A stretch of 64,000 bases of DNA from positions 51,493,998 through 51,557,997 of the forward strand of contig OX104129.1 in the NCBI GenBank assembly GCA_944470555.2, read 5' to 3'. This document shows, piece by piece, positions 36,430-47,100 of this stretch (position 1 is its first letter; each line of letters opens with the position of its first letter). The position numbers were made by a program, and so were the translations under genes. The notes below the pieces were generated by a model. It was not told the origin of the DNA and made no database searches. It worked only from the letters and a program-made list of their open reading frames with translations. Source of the stretch: Heterobilharzia americana. Lineage: Eukaryota > Platyhelminthes > Trematoda > Strigeidida > Schistosomatidae.

Positions 36430-36917
36430 TCAACTACAATCAGGAAGATGATCGGCGATATTAAACAACCTCGTCTTACTTCTATCTTCATTGAGCTTTC
36501 CATTATGAATCACTTGACATGTGGCATCTTCATATAGCTGTTGAATGAGGTTGATAAAGGTTTTTGGTATTCTGTAGTGTTGAACCAGCTGCCTGTTAAA
36601 TTGCATCTCATGCGACGTTGTCAAAGGCCTTTCCAAAGTCAATGAATTTCAGGTAGATATCCAGTTGACTGTCATTCTATGCTCTGTTCTGTGATGATCC
36701 ATGGCGCTGCAACTTGGTCCGTATATGATTTGTAGTTCGTGAATACAGCCCGTTCAGGTCGTAATTTTGAATTCAGCGCATCTTTTCGTCTCTTTAGGAT
36801 GATGTGGCTTAAGATTTTGCTTGGGGTGGACAGCAGCGTGATTCCGCGCCAGTTCTTGTTCTTGAAAAACTTAGGTCTCCCTTGTTTCGGGGTTTGTCGG
36901 GATTGTCCTCCTTCCAA
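36430..36917 (-). pseudogene. RT palm, first half, of RTE-like element
   Basis: Two frames carry consecutive RT motifs. NWRGITLLSTPSKILSHIIL and LRPERAVFTNYKSYTDQV are at 36672-36917. HYRIPKTFINLIQQLYEDAT with CQVIHNGKL is at 36430-36642. A frame change separates them near the KAFD-type motif A. Confidence 0.85.
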
Positions 36918-36935
36918 TCGGTAGTACCTTCCCTT

Positions 36936-37238
36936 TCAGACCTGCAATTGTGATGTGAGCATGTACGCTGTTGTCACTGCATCTTTTTTCAGTGCTTCCG
37001 GAGGAATTTCATCTGATCCTGCTACTTTTTCGGGTTTCAGTACTTTCATGGCGATCAGGACTTCTGCTTTTGTCGGTGTGCTTGTGTTCAGTGGTAGTTC
37101 TGTGGCTGCTGGCGGTATTTCTGGACGAAGTATAGGTGGTGGTCGATTCAAGAGCCTTTTGAAGTGGTCAGACCATTGTTTCCTTTGTTTCTGTTCTTTG
37201 GTAATTAAATTCCCTGTATCATCTTTTATTGGTTTCAT
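36936..37238 (-). pseudogene. Pre-RT / fingers part of RTE-like element
   Basis: The frame includes QRKQWSDHFKRLLNRP, then AATELPLNTSTPT and PEKVAGSDEIPPEALKKD. The last motif is the GxDxIPxExLK signature at the start of LINE reverse transcriptases. It continues the element after a linker region (minus 37683-37363, with KLKDKTTEDIF and EETCVEEHWNSL). Confidence 0.85.
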
Positions 37239-37970
37239 CTGTGTTGATCTCTTCCCTCCTAGACAGTAACCTGGTTATTTGATATAGTGTTATCAGGTTT
37301 CTCCTACCAGCAGCCTCTTCTGCTTCATTTGCCAATGCACTGGTTCATCTTCTGCTTCACTATCACCATCTTCTCTCTGCTTTATCAGCTTTTATGTCCT
37401 TCGAGAACAATTCGTAGCCTTGCCAATTCTTTCTTCCCAGCATGGTTACGCAGGTTTTGTTCCACATCCCTTCCAAAGAGTTCCAGTGTTCTTCCACACA
37501 GGTTTCTTCAGGGATGTTGCTAAAAGTTCTCCATTTTTTCCTAATGGCTGGCGTGAAGATGTCCTCTGTAGTTTTGTCCTTCAGTTTCCAAGGGTTGAAC
37601 TGTGATCTACCACCAACTTCTTTGAAGGCTTTCAACTTGATGTGGAAGATTCCTTGCACTAGATACTGAGTGATGTGAACCACCTACATCTTCTCACCTT
37701 CTTGATCTGATCTTGTGTCCAGTACGCTGCATCTCCACTTTCTTCAAATTGAGACGATGTCGATCTGACTTTTAGTGTGTCTGGTGAAACTCATGTTACT
37801 TTGTGAATATTATTGTGTTTGTACACACTTCCTCTAATCACAAAACCATTAAATGCGCAGAAATCTGCAAACAGCTCTTTATTCTCACTCACCATTTCAC
37901 CGAGTGCTTCTTGACCCATGAAGAGTTCTCTTCCTGTGTTATCCACTCTCCATCCATTAGAATTTTGATA

Positions 37971-38498
37971 TCACCATCTAGGTTGGGCTCTTGTCCAGTA
38001 GTGATTGCAGTTTTCTGTAGAATTCCTCCTTCTTCTCTTCATCTGAATTATTTGTAGGTACATAGAATAGCTTTTTACGATTGTGACTTTCCTTCCTTTT
38101 GAGTTGAATCCTGCTGTCATGATCGTGCAGGAGGAGATTGGTTCCCGCCGCATGAGAGAGAGAGCCTTCGATGCTGGTGGGGATACCATGACAGCCACTC
38201 CAAAACTCTGTGTGCTAGTGGTCTTGGTCTGGGGGACAGCAGTGGAGTAGATTATTGACCCTCCAATTAACAGTTTGGAGAGTCCATTTCCATTCCATCT
38301 GTTTTCACAGACTCCTAGCACTTCTATCCTATACCTTCTCATCTCTTTTGCAATCTGAGCACCGTTGGTAGGCTCATAACTGGTGCGGATATTCCATGTC
38401 CCCACGTTTATTTTCGCTTTCATCGAGACATTAGAAGACATATCGGCCAATTGACTTCCCGAAAGCTTCCACCAACCGGCGTCATTTCGCCTCTCCAA
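37971..38498 (-). pseudogene. Endonuclease N-terminal part of RTE-like element
   Basis: The frame contains KINVGTWNIRT, EVLGVCENRWNG and SFGVAVMVSPPASKALS, the first motifs of an apurinic-type endonuclease, with the N and E positions kept. It then runs out of frame near 37975. Resuming in another frame, VDNTGREL, MGQEALGEM and KELFADFCAFNGFVI (minus strand, about 37930-37810) continue the same domain. The GDLNA-type catalytic block expected between ILM and DNTG is missing, so a small deletion destroyed it. Confidence 0.85.
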
Positions 38499-40364
38499 TT
38501 CCAGTGAGGAATAATTTTGTTTTTATTTTTTATATTTTGTTTGTGCTTTGAAGTTTGTTCAGCGGTTAGATTTGTTTTCCGGGGTAGGGTTGCTAGCCGT
38601 ATGCCCAACCTTCCCTCTTTACCCGGGTTTAGGACCGGCTAGTAACTAGTGAACTAGTTAACCAGGCGAGGTTATACTCTAAAAATGGATAAAAACAAAA
38701 GAGTTGGAGAACTGGAATATGTGATCACGATACTTGAAATGAATATTTCTGAGGTGAAATTCATTCGCAAAGCAGGAAATAACACTAAGTTAAATCCAAA
38801 AATTTCTCCTAAACAATGGGTACTCAGTAGTGGTTGTCATATACAGATCACAGACCTTCAATAATATTAGGAGTTTGCCTTATAAGTGCAATATCAGAGT
38901 GTTCCACATAATATCAAACTCATTGCACAGCACCTTGGTTCGTTTGAAGGACGATATTTCTCTGGGTTCACAATCTAATTGTGTTTATAAAATGAAAATG
39001 CTCAGACTGTGATGCAGTATACATGTGACAAACTTCATCTAAAATCTAAATTAGAAAAAATGAACACAAAATGACTTTCATCCAATCCCTAGAAATTCAG
39101 TAGAGCTGAAGAAGCTCGAAAACACTTCAGCCAAAGCTGCACACCGTATAACTTTAGGTCATAAGCTCAATCTCCACAATATTCAAATTATTCAGAAAGA
39201 CTAGAATCTCCGAAATACAAAGTGGAATCAAAGTTGTCCAAATAAGAATGAGATTATAAGACGTGACTTTATCTGGTCCCAACCAATCCCCACACAATGA
39301 AATAACCAACACACATGCCTTAAGGATTATCAGCACATGTGTAAATATGAATCTCAATCTGTAATTCACACACTTTTCACTTATAATATATAAATTATGC
39401 ATTTCATCTTTGTTAAACAATATGACAACGCAAAATCATTCTTGCAGAAGAATACATCAGTTCATCATATTTAAGCATGGATATTGTAAATTCCGGTTTG
39501 CTGTAACTTTGATAAAGCTAACATCATTAAATAGTGGAATGTCAGTTGAAACAAATTTATTTTGTTTTGCACTCAGTGGGAAATACAAATACCAAAATAA
39601 TGAAACACATTTTCAATGTAGGTTACATAAAGCTTACTGGCAATATAGTGACAATTCAATTTGGTATGAACGCTATTTAATCTTATAGTTTTGCAACTTA
39701 TACGTTCACAGCTGATTGGAAATAAATTTTTCAGTATATTTTGTGGAGCACTGTATATCTTAACTTTTGACCAACCTTTGAAAATCGTGACACACTTGCT
39801 GGGCTGCCTTCAAACTATAATCTATAATGTATGCATCTATTCTTTCTTTAGGCTAGGAGTGATTAATATTTGCAAATTTTTTATCACTTAAAGATTCACC
39901 GAACCGATTGGAAGGGAAAACATTCAAGGATAGACTTAAAGCCAACTATCTAATCTATCAAGCAGCCTACCCTAGATAATCTTCTGCGGTCAGTAGGCAG
40001 AAAAGAAAACTGGTACATTTCATCATTTGTTGACCAATTTATGTAATAAAACCATTCAGAGTATAAATACATTCTAATATGGAGTGATGTACTAATAATG
40101 AACTAGTTCTCTCCTCTTTTAAAAATTAAGTCACACTTTTCCAGCTGACTCTAACTGCAAGAGGTAGAACTAAAGAAATGCACTGAACCCTTTTTTTCAA
40201 ATCGAAGTAATTGCCTTCTGTGGATTACTGAAATAGCACTACAGTATTTGGTTGCAGCTAAATGATGTCAGATTCAACTAATATCTTTCTGATAAAGTAT
40301 CAGCCGTCATTGTTTTCATATCCACCAGCTAAATATTTAATTGTGTTTCTCTTACTTAAAACAG

Positions 40365-40738
40365 TCATCTGAACCCATTGCTATAACTTCTCTGAGCGGT
40401 TTCAACACAAAACCAACGACAAGCATATCAACAGCGAATTCTCAAGTAAACTTAGAGATTTACCACAGTCAGTCATCTGGTTATCCACCAAAATTCTCAA
40501 CCACCTATTCACTATCTACACATCCATCATACTACTGTTATGATACACGATTACGTGCTCCAATGATGAATTCACTGCCAGTTAATATTAGATCAACCAA
40601 CCAAAACTCTATGGGGTTAATTATTCCCAATGTAAGATATTCTGGGTCCAATAATGTAGTATTTTCAACAGGTAGTGCTCACTTACCAGCTTTATCAAAT
40701 CCTCCTGTGGATCATAATCGTGATTTGGATGCAATAAG
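40365..40738 (+). CDS. PPFIA: Liprin-alpha exon: Ser/Thr/Pro-rich linker
   Basis: This exon is 374 nt with acceptor ACTTAAAACAG (40364) and donor GTAACC (40739), phase 0 in and phase 2 out. It encodes SSEPIAITSLSGFNTKP and a low-complexity linker rich in S, T, P, N and Y (SGYPPKFSTTYSLSTHPSYY), ending HNRDLDAI. In animal liprin-alphas this position is a poorly conserved, phosphorylation-prone linker, so no specific match is expected. The call rests on splice sites, frame continuity with the next exon and protein-like composition. Confidence 0.75.
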
Positions 40739-42718
40739 GTAACCGTGTTTCACAAGCATTGTTTAATGATGTTGAACCTTCTTTGAGAGAAAAAATACTA
40801 CTTTGTTTCATATTTTCTGCATTGTATAACATGTCAGTCCTGTGACTAGATCAGTATATTTGTTGGCAAAATGTCGTTTTGTATGCTTTTACTAGATTAG
40901 TCAAGTTTGCATTCAGCATTGTCACAATGTTTCAGGCCTTAGAGTTAAGCAAAGAGATTTTCAGAAAGAAGAGAAAAGTCACACGTAAATCGAACTTGCA
41001 ACCAAAATATGCTAGAATAAGTAAACTGAAATAGTTCCGCTGCCATCTGCTTCAATAACTCTGACTCAGTTGAGTGGTATATGAAAAGCTATTGTGTGAT
41101 AGTTAGTCTGTGCTCTCTATGCTTTTACATTTATTATCATGCATTCCTACAGGACTTCATCAAAACTTACTTCTAAATAAAACGTCCAAGAAAAAATATC
41201 AAAGCTTGGACAGTGCTGAACATTTAAAATCCTCATCTTGAGCTTCAAGTCTTCCATATTACAGAAGTTTCGTTGGACATCAGGAATATATAGTTATTAG
41301 ATTACAACACTAGATATTCTTTACAGCTTTAATAGTATACTCATCTATCGTTGTGAGATATGAGCCTAACTGACTCAGTCAAGTAGAAAATTTAGTTTTA
41401 ATTTCGGACGTGACGTCTAGAAAATGCTGAGGATAGATAATCCATTATTCAGTTGCTCTAGTTTAGTCAAATGTTGACTAATTTACAAATGCAGTGTAAT
41501 AATTTTTATTTGATGCATATCTGTGCTAGTAGAGCTAAAAGAGAGAGAATAAGAACCATTAATTTTGCTGCATGTTTAGATTAAATTAGAAGAGGAGTAT
41601 TATCTCACTCTGAAAGCCACCATACTCCTCTTTTCAACAAAAACAAAAGGTCTTATGTAAAGAAACCATATGTTTTAAAATTAAAGTCTGTTGCAATGGG
41701 GATACAACCATGGACAATTAGTTAACCATTTCTTAGTCAGAATCTCACTGGTTTCAAAGAAGCAGTCATTTAGAATTTTTTTATCTCACAAAGCTAACAA
41801 ATGTGAAAAAAAAGAAAAACAATGAGGTCAGATATTTCTTTAATATCTGTCAAATTCCATCCCACGAACTCCAGTTATCGTAGCAAACATCAATTATAGG
41901 TCATCGATTATGACTCCTGGCTGTGAATTTAATACTTAGTGATGCAGTTTCAAATCACTGAGGTTACACTGGTTTCTTCATGGTTGCAGACACATCAATC
42001 TGTTGTTTGCGGACAAGCTCGAAAACCTAGTCGACCACGGCTTCATGCTGATTAACTCCCAGCATCTAACAATTCTAAGGCGAATTTACTGTAATGGATA
42101 ACTGAATAGTAATTCTCTTCGAAACCTACACCAAGAAGCATTTGTTGAAATCCTACCTGAAGCCTATTAAACTGTGCAACTAATCTATTCACAACTGAGG
42201 GTTTACCCTAACCAGGCAAAATATGCAACTGTGAGTACTTGTTTAGCGCTTGACTATAGCCTGGAAGCTTCACTTGTCAGATCTCCAGAAATTGTCTCAA
42301 TAACTTCTAACGTCCCATATTTGGTCTTGAAGGATGTCAATTTTAACTTTATCAAAACAGTAGTCCAGAATAGCTGTTGAATAGTTCTGGGCTGTCACCT
42401 GATCATCAGGCAACATTAATTGGTTATTAACCACATTTGCTAAGCGGTTATCTGTTACGTCGTGGTTATACAGAATACCGTTTGATGAAATACAACCTAT
42501 TTTGAATTGATTCAGAGTAAAGTTTTTATATTTACTTACTTTTAACGAAGCATCTCAGACAACTGGGGATCGTCCTGTATAGCTTGCTTAATAATGTTCG
42601 ATTTCCCAAAGACTAACTGAAATCTTGTTTTGTGAAACAAATGTCGACTATGATAATTGTACTGTAAATGTTAGTATGTTGTTTACAATTGTCCCTTACT
42701 TTCATTCTTCATATAAAG
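40739..42718 (+). other. PPFIA: Intron of liprin-alpha (1980 nt)
   Basis: The donor is GTAACC; the acceptor lies in ATAAAGAAG, with two possible AGs. It holds a short hairpin near 41592-41634 and a tRNA-derived repeat remnant at about 41930-42060. Confidence 0.75.
41930..42060 (+). repeat. SINE remnant related to 15718-15910
   Basis: CATGGTTGCAGACACATCAA, then TGTTTGCGGACAAGCTCGAA and AACCTAG, match the order of the segment at 15800-15860. A hammerhead-like core is no longer intact. Confidence 0.5.
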
Positions 42719-43326
42719 AAGGCGTACACAGACCGATTTACCGACGAACATTCATCACAATCAGATGACTCGAGATGACTTGGAGAATACTGATAATTCA
42801 GACAGCTGTCAAAAAGAAAATGAAAGAAAACGGTCCATATTTGGTACACTAGGCCGCATGTTTAAAAAGCCGAACACTGTAAATATACCCAGTTCTCTTA
42901 GTCAGGCTGACAATAGCGCAAAACCACTTACACCCCATTTTCAACAATCTTCATCAGCATTACCCATGCATTCCAGTCAACTAATGCAACCTACTCGCCA
43001 TTACTATGTACATAATGTTCCTCATTCACAATCTGTTTATCAAGCAGATGAACGAAATCGATTGTTCAACATACCATATTCGCATCAAGATTCAGGATTC
43101 CCTAATGTGTCACATTTTAATCGGTCGGTAAATCCTAGCTCTTACTCCCAGTATCATGTACAAGAAGTTTCATGCAGATATAGTCCACGACCTCCATCAC
43201 ATCATAGCTACTTCGGGAAGCCACGGTCTGGCATGTATTCTTCAGAAATGCATATCAATCAGGAGCAAAGCACAAGTCATGTGCCTGCAGTATCTCATAC
43301 CAGTAGTAATGGGACAAACACTCAAG
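42719..43326 (+). CDS. PPFIA: Liprin-alpha exon: basic GTLGRMFKK patch and linker
   Basis: This 608-nt exon opens RRTQTDLPTNIHHNQMTRDD after completing a codon with the last two bases of the previous exon. It ends at donor GTCAGT (43327) in phase 1. Near its residue 40 it carries NERKRSIFGTLGRMFKKPN, equivalent to the conserved KKGIKSSIGRLFGKKEKGR patch of liprin-alpha. The rest is S/H/Y/P-rich linker (HYYVHNVPHSQSVYQADE, SRPPSHHSYFGK-like text). The acceptor is a tandem AG (AAAGAAG), and either choice keeps the frame. This exon anchors the linker part of the gene model. Confidence 0.87.
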
Positions 43327-44111
43327 GTCAGTTAAATTAAAAAAACAGTATTTATGTATGTGGAAAATATATCATGAAGGTTTGCTTCAAAAAGTGGTTG
43401 CATAGGTCTGAATAATTAATTCATGAGTAATTATTTGCTGAGTCTGTTAAGACATTTAACTGATATATGGTAACTTGGAATTGAACAGTTCACATTTACC
43501 AGGATGATAGCACAGATATCGAAAGATATTTGTAGTCTATCAGTTCTTTAGTACACTAAAGCTTAGTAGTCAACAAAATCACTCAAATGTCAATGAGGAC
43601 CAAGCAGTTTGTGAATAACTCACAGACTGATTATTCGTTATATATACATAGGTTAACATTAATTCTATAGCCGTGTAGAGCAGTCATATGAAATTTAAGT
43701 TACTAGCTACTTTCAGTAATGAGTTTTAATTACACGTATACATTATCTAACAACAAATACTGTCTCAGGCAGTCTTGTCTATATCTGGATATTCCCTTTC
43801 ACTTTGTTTGTTCATCGAAGTTTCTAGTAGAATAAGAAGACTTTAGTCTTTCACGAGTGTGATTTTTACCTCTCATGTTCATGGCAGCTAGACAGAAAGC
43901 TGCTTTTACGGAAAACATGGTATCTAGATAAAAAAAAATAAGTCTGTCAACACAGTCATTACAGCACTAGATCAGTAATTTATCACACTGATGATCTGAG
44001 TATTTCAAACTCAGTCATTTGCAACAAGACTATCTGTATTATTTACACACATACTAAATTTAATTTTGTTTTCGTGATATGTACTTATTTTTTTAAACAA
44101 TTTCACTTTAG
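43327..44111 (+). other. PPFIA: Intron of liprin-alpha (785 nt)
   Basis: The donor is GTCAGT and the acceptor TTTCACTTTAG. No repeats or motifs recognised. Confidence 0.7.
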
Positions 44112-44160
44112 CGAGTACACACGGTCCAAAACAGACTCAAGAAGACAAACAGAGATCTCA
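44112..44160 (+). CDS. PPFIA: Liprin-alpha micro-exon (49 nt)
   Basis: Forty-nine nt between acceptor TTTCACTTTAG and donor GTAAGT encode ASTHGPKQTQEDKQRSQ once joined to both neighbours (phase 1 in, phase 2 out). Frame continuity is exact. The composition (K, Q, E, R) matches the KNRKLQKK region that precedes SAM1 in vertebrates. It is short, so the call rests on strong splice sites and phase. Confidence 0.68.
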
Positions 44161-47100
44161 GTAAGTATAGAATGGCGAATAAACATGTGTCTTTTTATGA
44201 CTGTCATTTAATGATAATCACGAAACTTCTTTCACTTAGTTTCCATGTCTATCGATGTTGATACTGGTGACTAACCAACTTAAAAGGGATTTTCTCAAAT
44301 CCTTAGGAACGTTTTCTCATAGTTGTGTCCTTCTTACTGGGAAATCATACTCAGGTCACTGACAGAATTATTCGCTTTTGAGTGAAGAAATTAATTTTAT
44401 GGTAGTAGTGAGTCAAGAATCCGAACGTAAAAATCTGTCATCTTATCATCGGTATTGCTCATTTAGTCTACCAAATGTTGTGAGTTTTCATTGGGTGGCT
44501 GACAACAAGAAAATTATGAATAATGAGTGATCTAGTGCTTCTTGTATTAACTCTGTCAACAAACCAAATGAGTAGTGTCATCATGGGAATTTTTAATCGC
44601 GTTTCTTTTAATAGCAGTCTAAATCTTATTCTGTTAACCTTTCATGAATAGCCAAATCTTCTTTTCATGAGAAAAGCACTAGAATGGCTATCCTAATAAT
44701 CAACAGTTATGAACAAAAGACGTTAGTTAAAAGGTCTAAATCGTTTTCCAAGTATTCAATACTAAATAAGCTTTTTCGCTGTCTAATGATTATAAAACAA
44801 CAGTAATACGTCCAAATCCATATTACCCTGTGGACACAGATTCACATTTTTCTGTATTATTGCTAATAGTCCTTCAACATAATAATTAGTTTCATGGTAA
44901 TATAAAGATACTATCAAGTGTTCTAAACATGTGTAGTATACCTTTAAACTAAACTTTTAAAGCCAATCATATATACGTGAAAACGATCTGGCAAATCACT
45001 ACAAAAACTACAACATTTAATGCGAAATCTAGAGTGGGCTTCGCAAAGATCGAGATATGTTTAACATCCGTTTTAAGAGAAGGTTAGTATTCAGACTTCA
45101 GGAACAAAGATGGCTGATCTACTTTAATCCTTGCCAGTGACAGTACTGTGGAGATTCAACCTCGCTTTGAAGGTATCATTGCAGGGTTTAGGCACTGTGC
45201 AATCGGATAAGGTTTTACCTATCAATTACGCTATGTGATCCGCATATTTCCAGACGTAGACGATTTAACTGTGGTTTTCTCACTTTTTATGATATCTTCT
45301 GGTGTGAAGAGTTCTGGACTTAAGAAATATGTATGATTATCTAGAATATTGGTCATTATTCAAGATATTGAAAACAGATTGCTCCTCAACCTATAATGAG
45401 ACAGCGGAAAAATGTCAAATCGATCCAGTCTTTCTGAATAAGAGAAGTCAGAGATTCCTTTAATTATCTTGGTTCCTACTTTTTGAATGCACTTTAATAT
45501 GTCAGCTCCATTTTGAAACATCAACTGGTCATTTTAATCACAAAATCCGAATATGTACCACATTTGTCAGGTATACGATGTGAAACGTGTTCTCATCAAA
45601 GCTCCGAAAGGTTTTTTAGAAGTACAAAGAGATAACAAAGGCTTGGATAGGTACCACTCTGTGGTTAGCTAATGCTTTACAGTCGTGGCCGACCGTGATA
45701 CCTAGCTCCTTACATACGGTTAGTGTAAGCAGAAACAGGTCATTAATCGAGTAGTCATATGAATGATCGTGATAAATTTAAATGACTACACTTGGGGGTA
45801 TAATTTTCAAGAGACCATTTAACGGATAAAACCACTAAAGTATTTAGGTCGTTCTGTAGGAGAGGTTTATCCTCATCACTGTGAACTGGTTTGCATAATT
45901 TGACTCTGTCCGTAAATATGAGAATGCAAGGTATAGTAAACATCGGCAATTCATCCACATAAGGCAGTAGATGAAGTGAACCTAAGACGGTAGCTTGAGA
46001 TACTCCAATCTTTACTGAATCCATGAAGATAGCATTCTGTTTCTTTTACTCTCTGCTTTTTTGTCACGTGGAAAATCGTCAACTTAGTTCTTCATTATGT
46101 GGTAAAAATCCCAAAGCTGTGCAGCTTTTTTTGAGATCTTATTAAAAGATTTTCTGAATATCACATCACCTAGAAAATTCATACCACACGCTATCCTTTC
46201 TTGTAGTGGTGAAGTTTTTTAGACGTCAGTAGTCAGTCATAAATTTATGTTGCCCCATAGCTAAGAGCTTATTCCCCTCGAAGTGCAACACAATGACACT
46301 TTCTGTGATCTTTTCCGAAGGCACAACAACTAAGCTAGTTAGAGTAACCGGATGCCAATTAGCCACTGAATTTCTACGAAAAGTTATAAAGAAAGAATTG
46401 CTAATGGCATTTGAAGTGATTCAGTGAATGAAAGAAATACATGAGCGATACTAAGGTGATGAGACACTGTATGGGTAGGAATAGCAAGTGTTCTTCCCAG
46501 TGCATTATATTTCACCAAGTGAAGGAACTAACACAGACGACTAAACTGTTTCTGCAAGGAAAATACTCTTCGAAGAAAATACTTAACTGATATACAGTTT
46601 TTATGAAGGTTTAACTTCACATGGTCACATGTTGAATAACTTATTTTGGTTGGTCAGCCGTAGGATAAATAGCACAACAGAACTTTCTTTGATCACAGGG
46701 CTAGTTGAAACAGAAATCGAAACAAAAAACTTCCGCCTTATTAGATGACTAAAAATGTTTATTTCCATTTAGGTCACTTCTCCCCACTATCCTTCAAATC
46801 ACTGCGTAATTTGGACTGATTCAATGACATCTTAAACAGCCAACATAGTGGTTCAGTGATGAAATCCTCTAGTTACTCTAATATCCACGAATCTAGCTCA
46901 TGTAAGATTTCTTGGTTTGATGTACTGGAATCGCCTCAGGATGAACATCTCAGTTAGCGGTAGTTCCATCCATGAGATCTTGTGAATCAAAAAAGTTTCT
47001 GAACTCTGAATAAAGACTTCAACTAGTACTTAACCGAAGTATTATAATAATACCTCAGTCTCAGTCATAGTATCGTCAGCTACCTGATTAAATCTTCATG

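Larger units (their letters stand above)
35520..38690 (-). mobile_element. RTE-like non-LTR retrotransposon, broken, antisense in intron
   Basis: About 3.1 kb on the minus strand carries an endonuclease, then a reverse transcriptase, then a C-terminal tail, in several frames. The 5' end is uncertain (between about 38600 and 38690). The 3' end runs into an AATGATAATAAAG tail near 35520. Coding fragments share this order without overlap, so it is one copy broken by frameshifts, stops and at least one deletion. The domain set and motifs fit the RTE clade (schistosome SR2/SR3-type elements); exact naming needs a database. I did not find target-site duplications. It lies opposite to the host gene's transcription. 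Confidence 0.88.
22364..40364 (+). other. PPFIA: Large intron of liprin-alpha (18001 nt)
   Basis: The donor is GTAAGC and the acceptor ACTTAAAACAG. It contains a divergent pair of hammerhead SINEs (25128-25372), further decayed SINEs (30510-30660, 33600-33725) and an antisense RTE-like retrotransposon (about 35520-38690). At 28590-28625 there is a short GC-richer patch (CTGATCCCCGGTCGCGGG) of unknown origin. The other parts are AT-rich with only short, motif-free open frames. One or more tiny coding exons could be missed. Confidence 0.8.

Noticed and set aside
35542..37669. Several plus-strand open frames across the RTE-like element
   Set aside because: They are reverse readings of the minus-strand retroelement, whose motifs are clear.
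39104..39140. CTGAAGAAGCTCG, which starts like the Penelope-type hammerhead at 18634
   Set aside because: The following bases do not form stem II and there is no GAAAC block at the right distance.
42174..42380. 68-codon plus-strand frame upstream of the GRMFKK exon
   Set aside because: It has no acceptor/donor pair that would keep the liprin frame and no family similarity.
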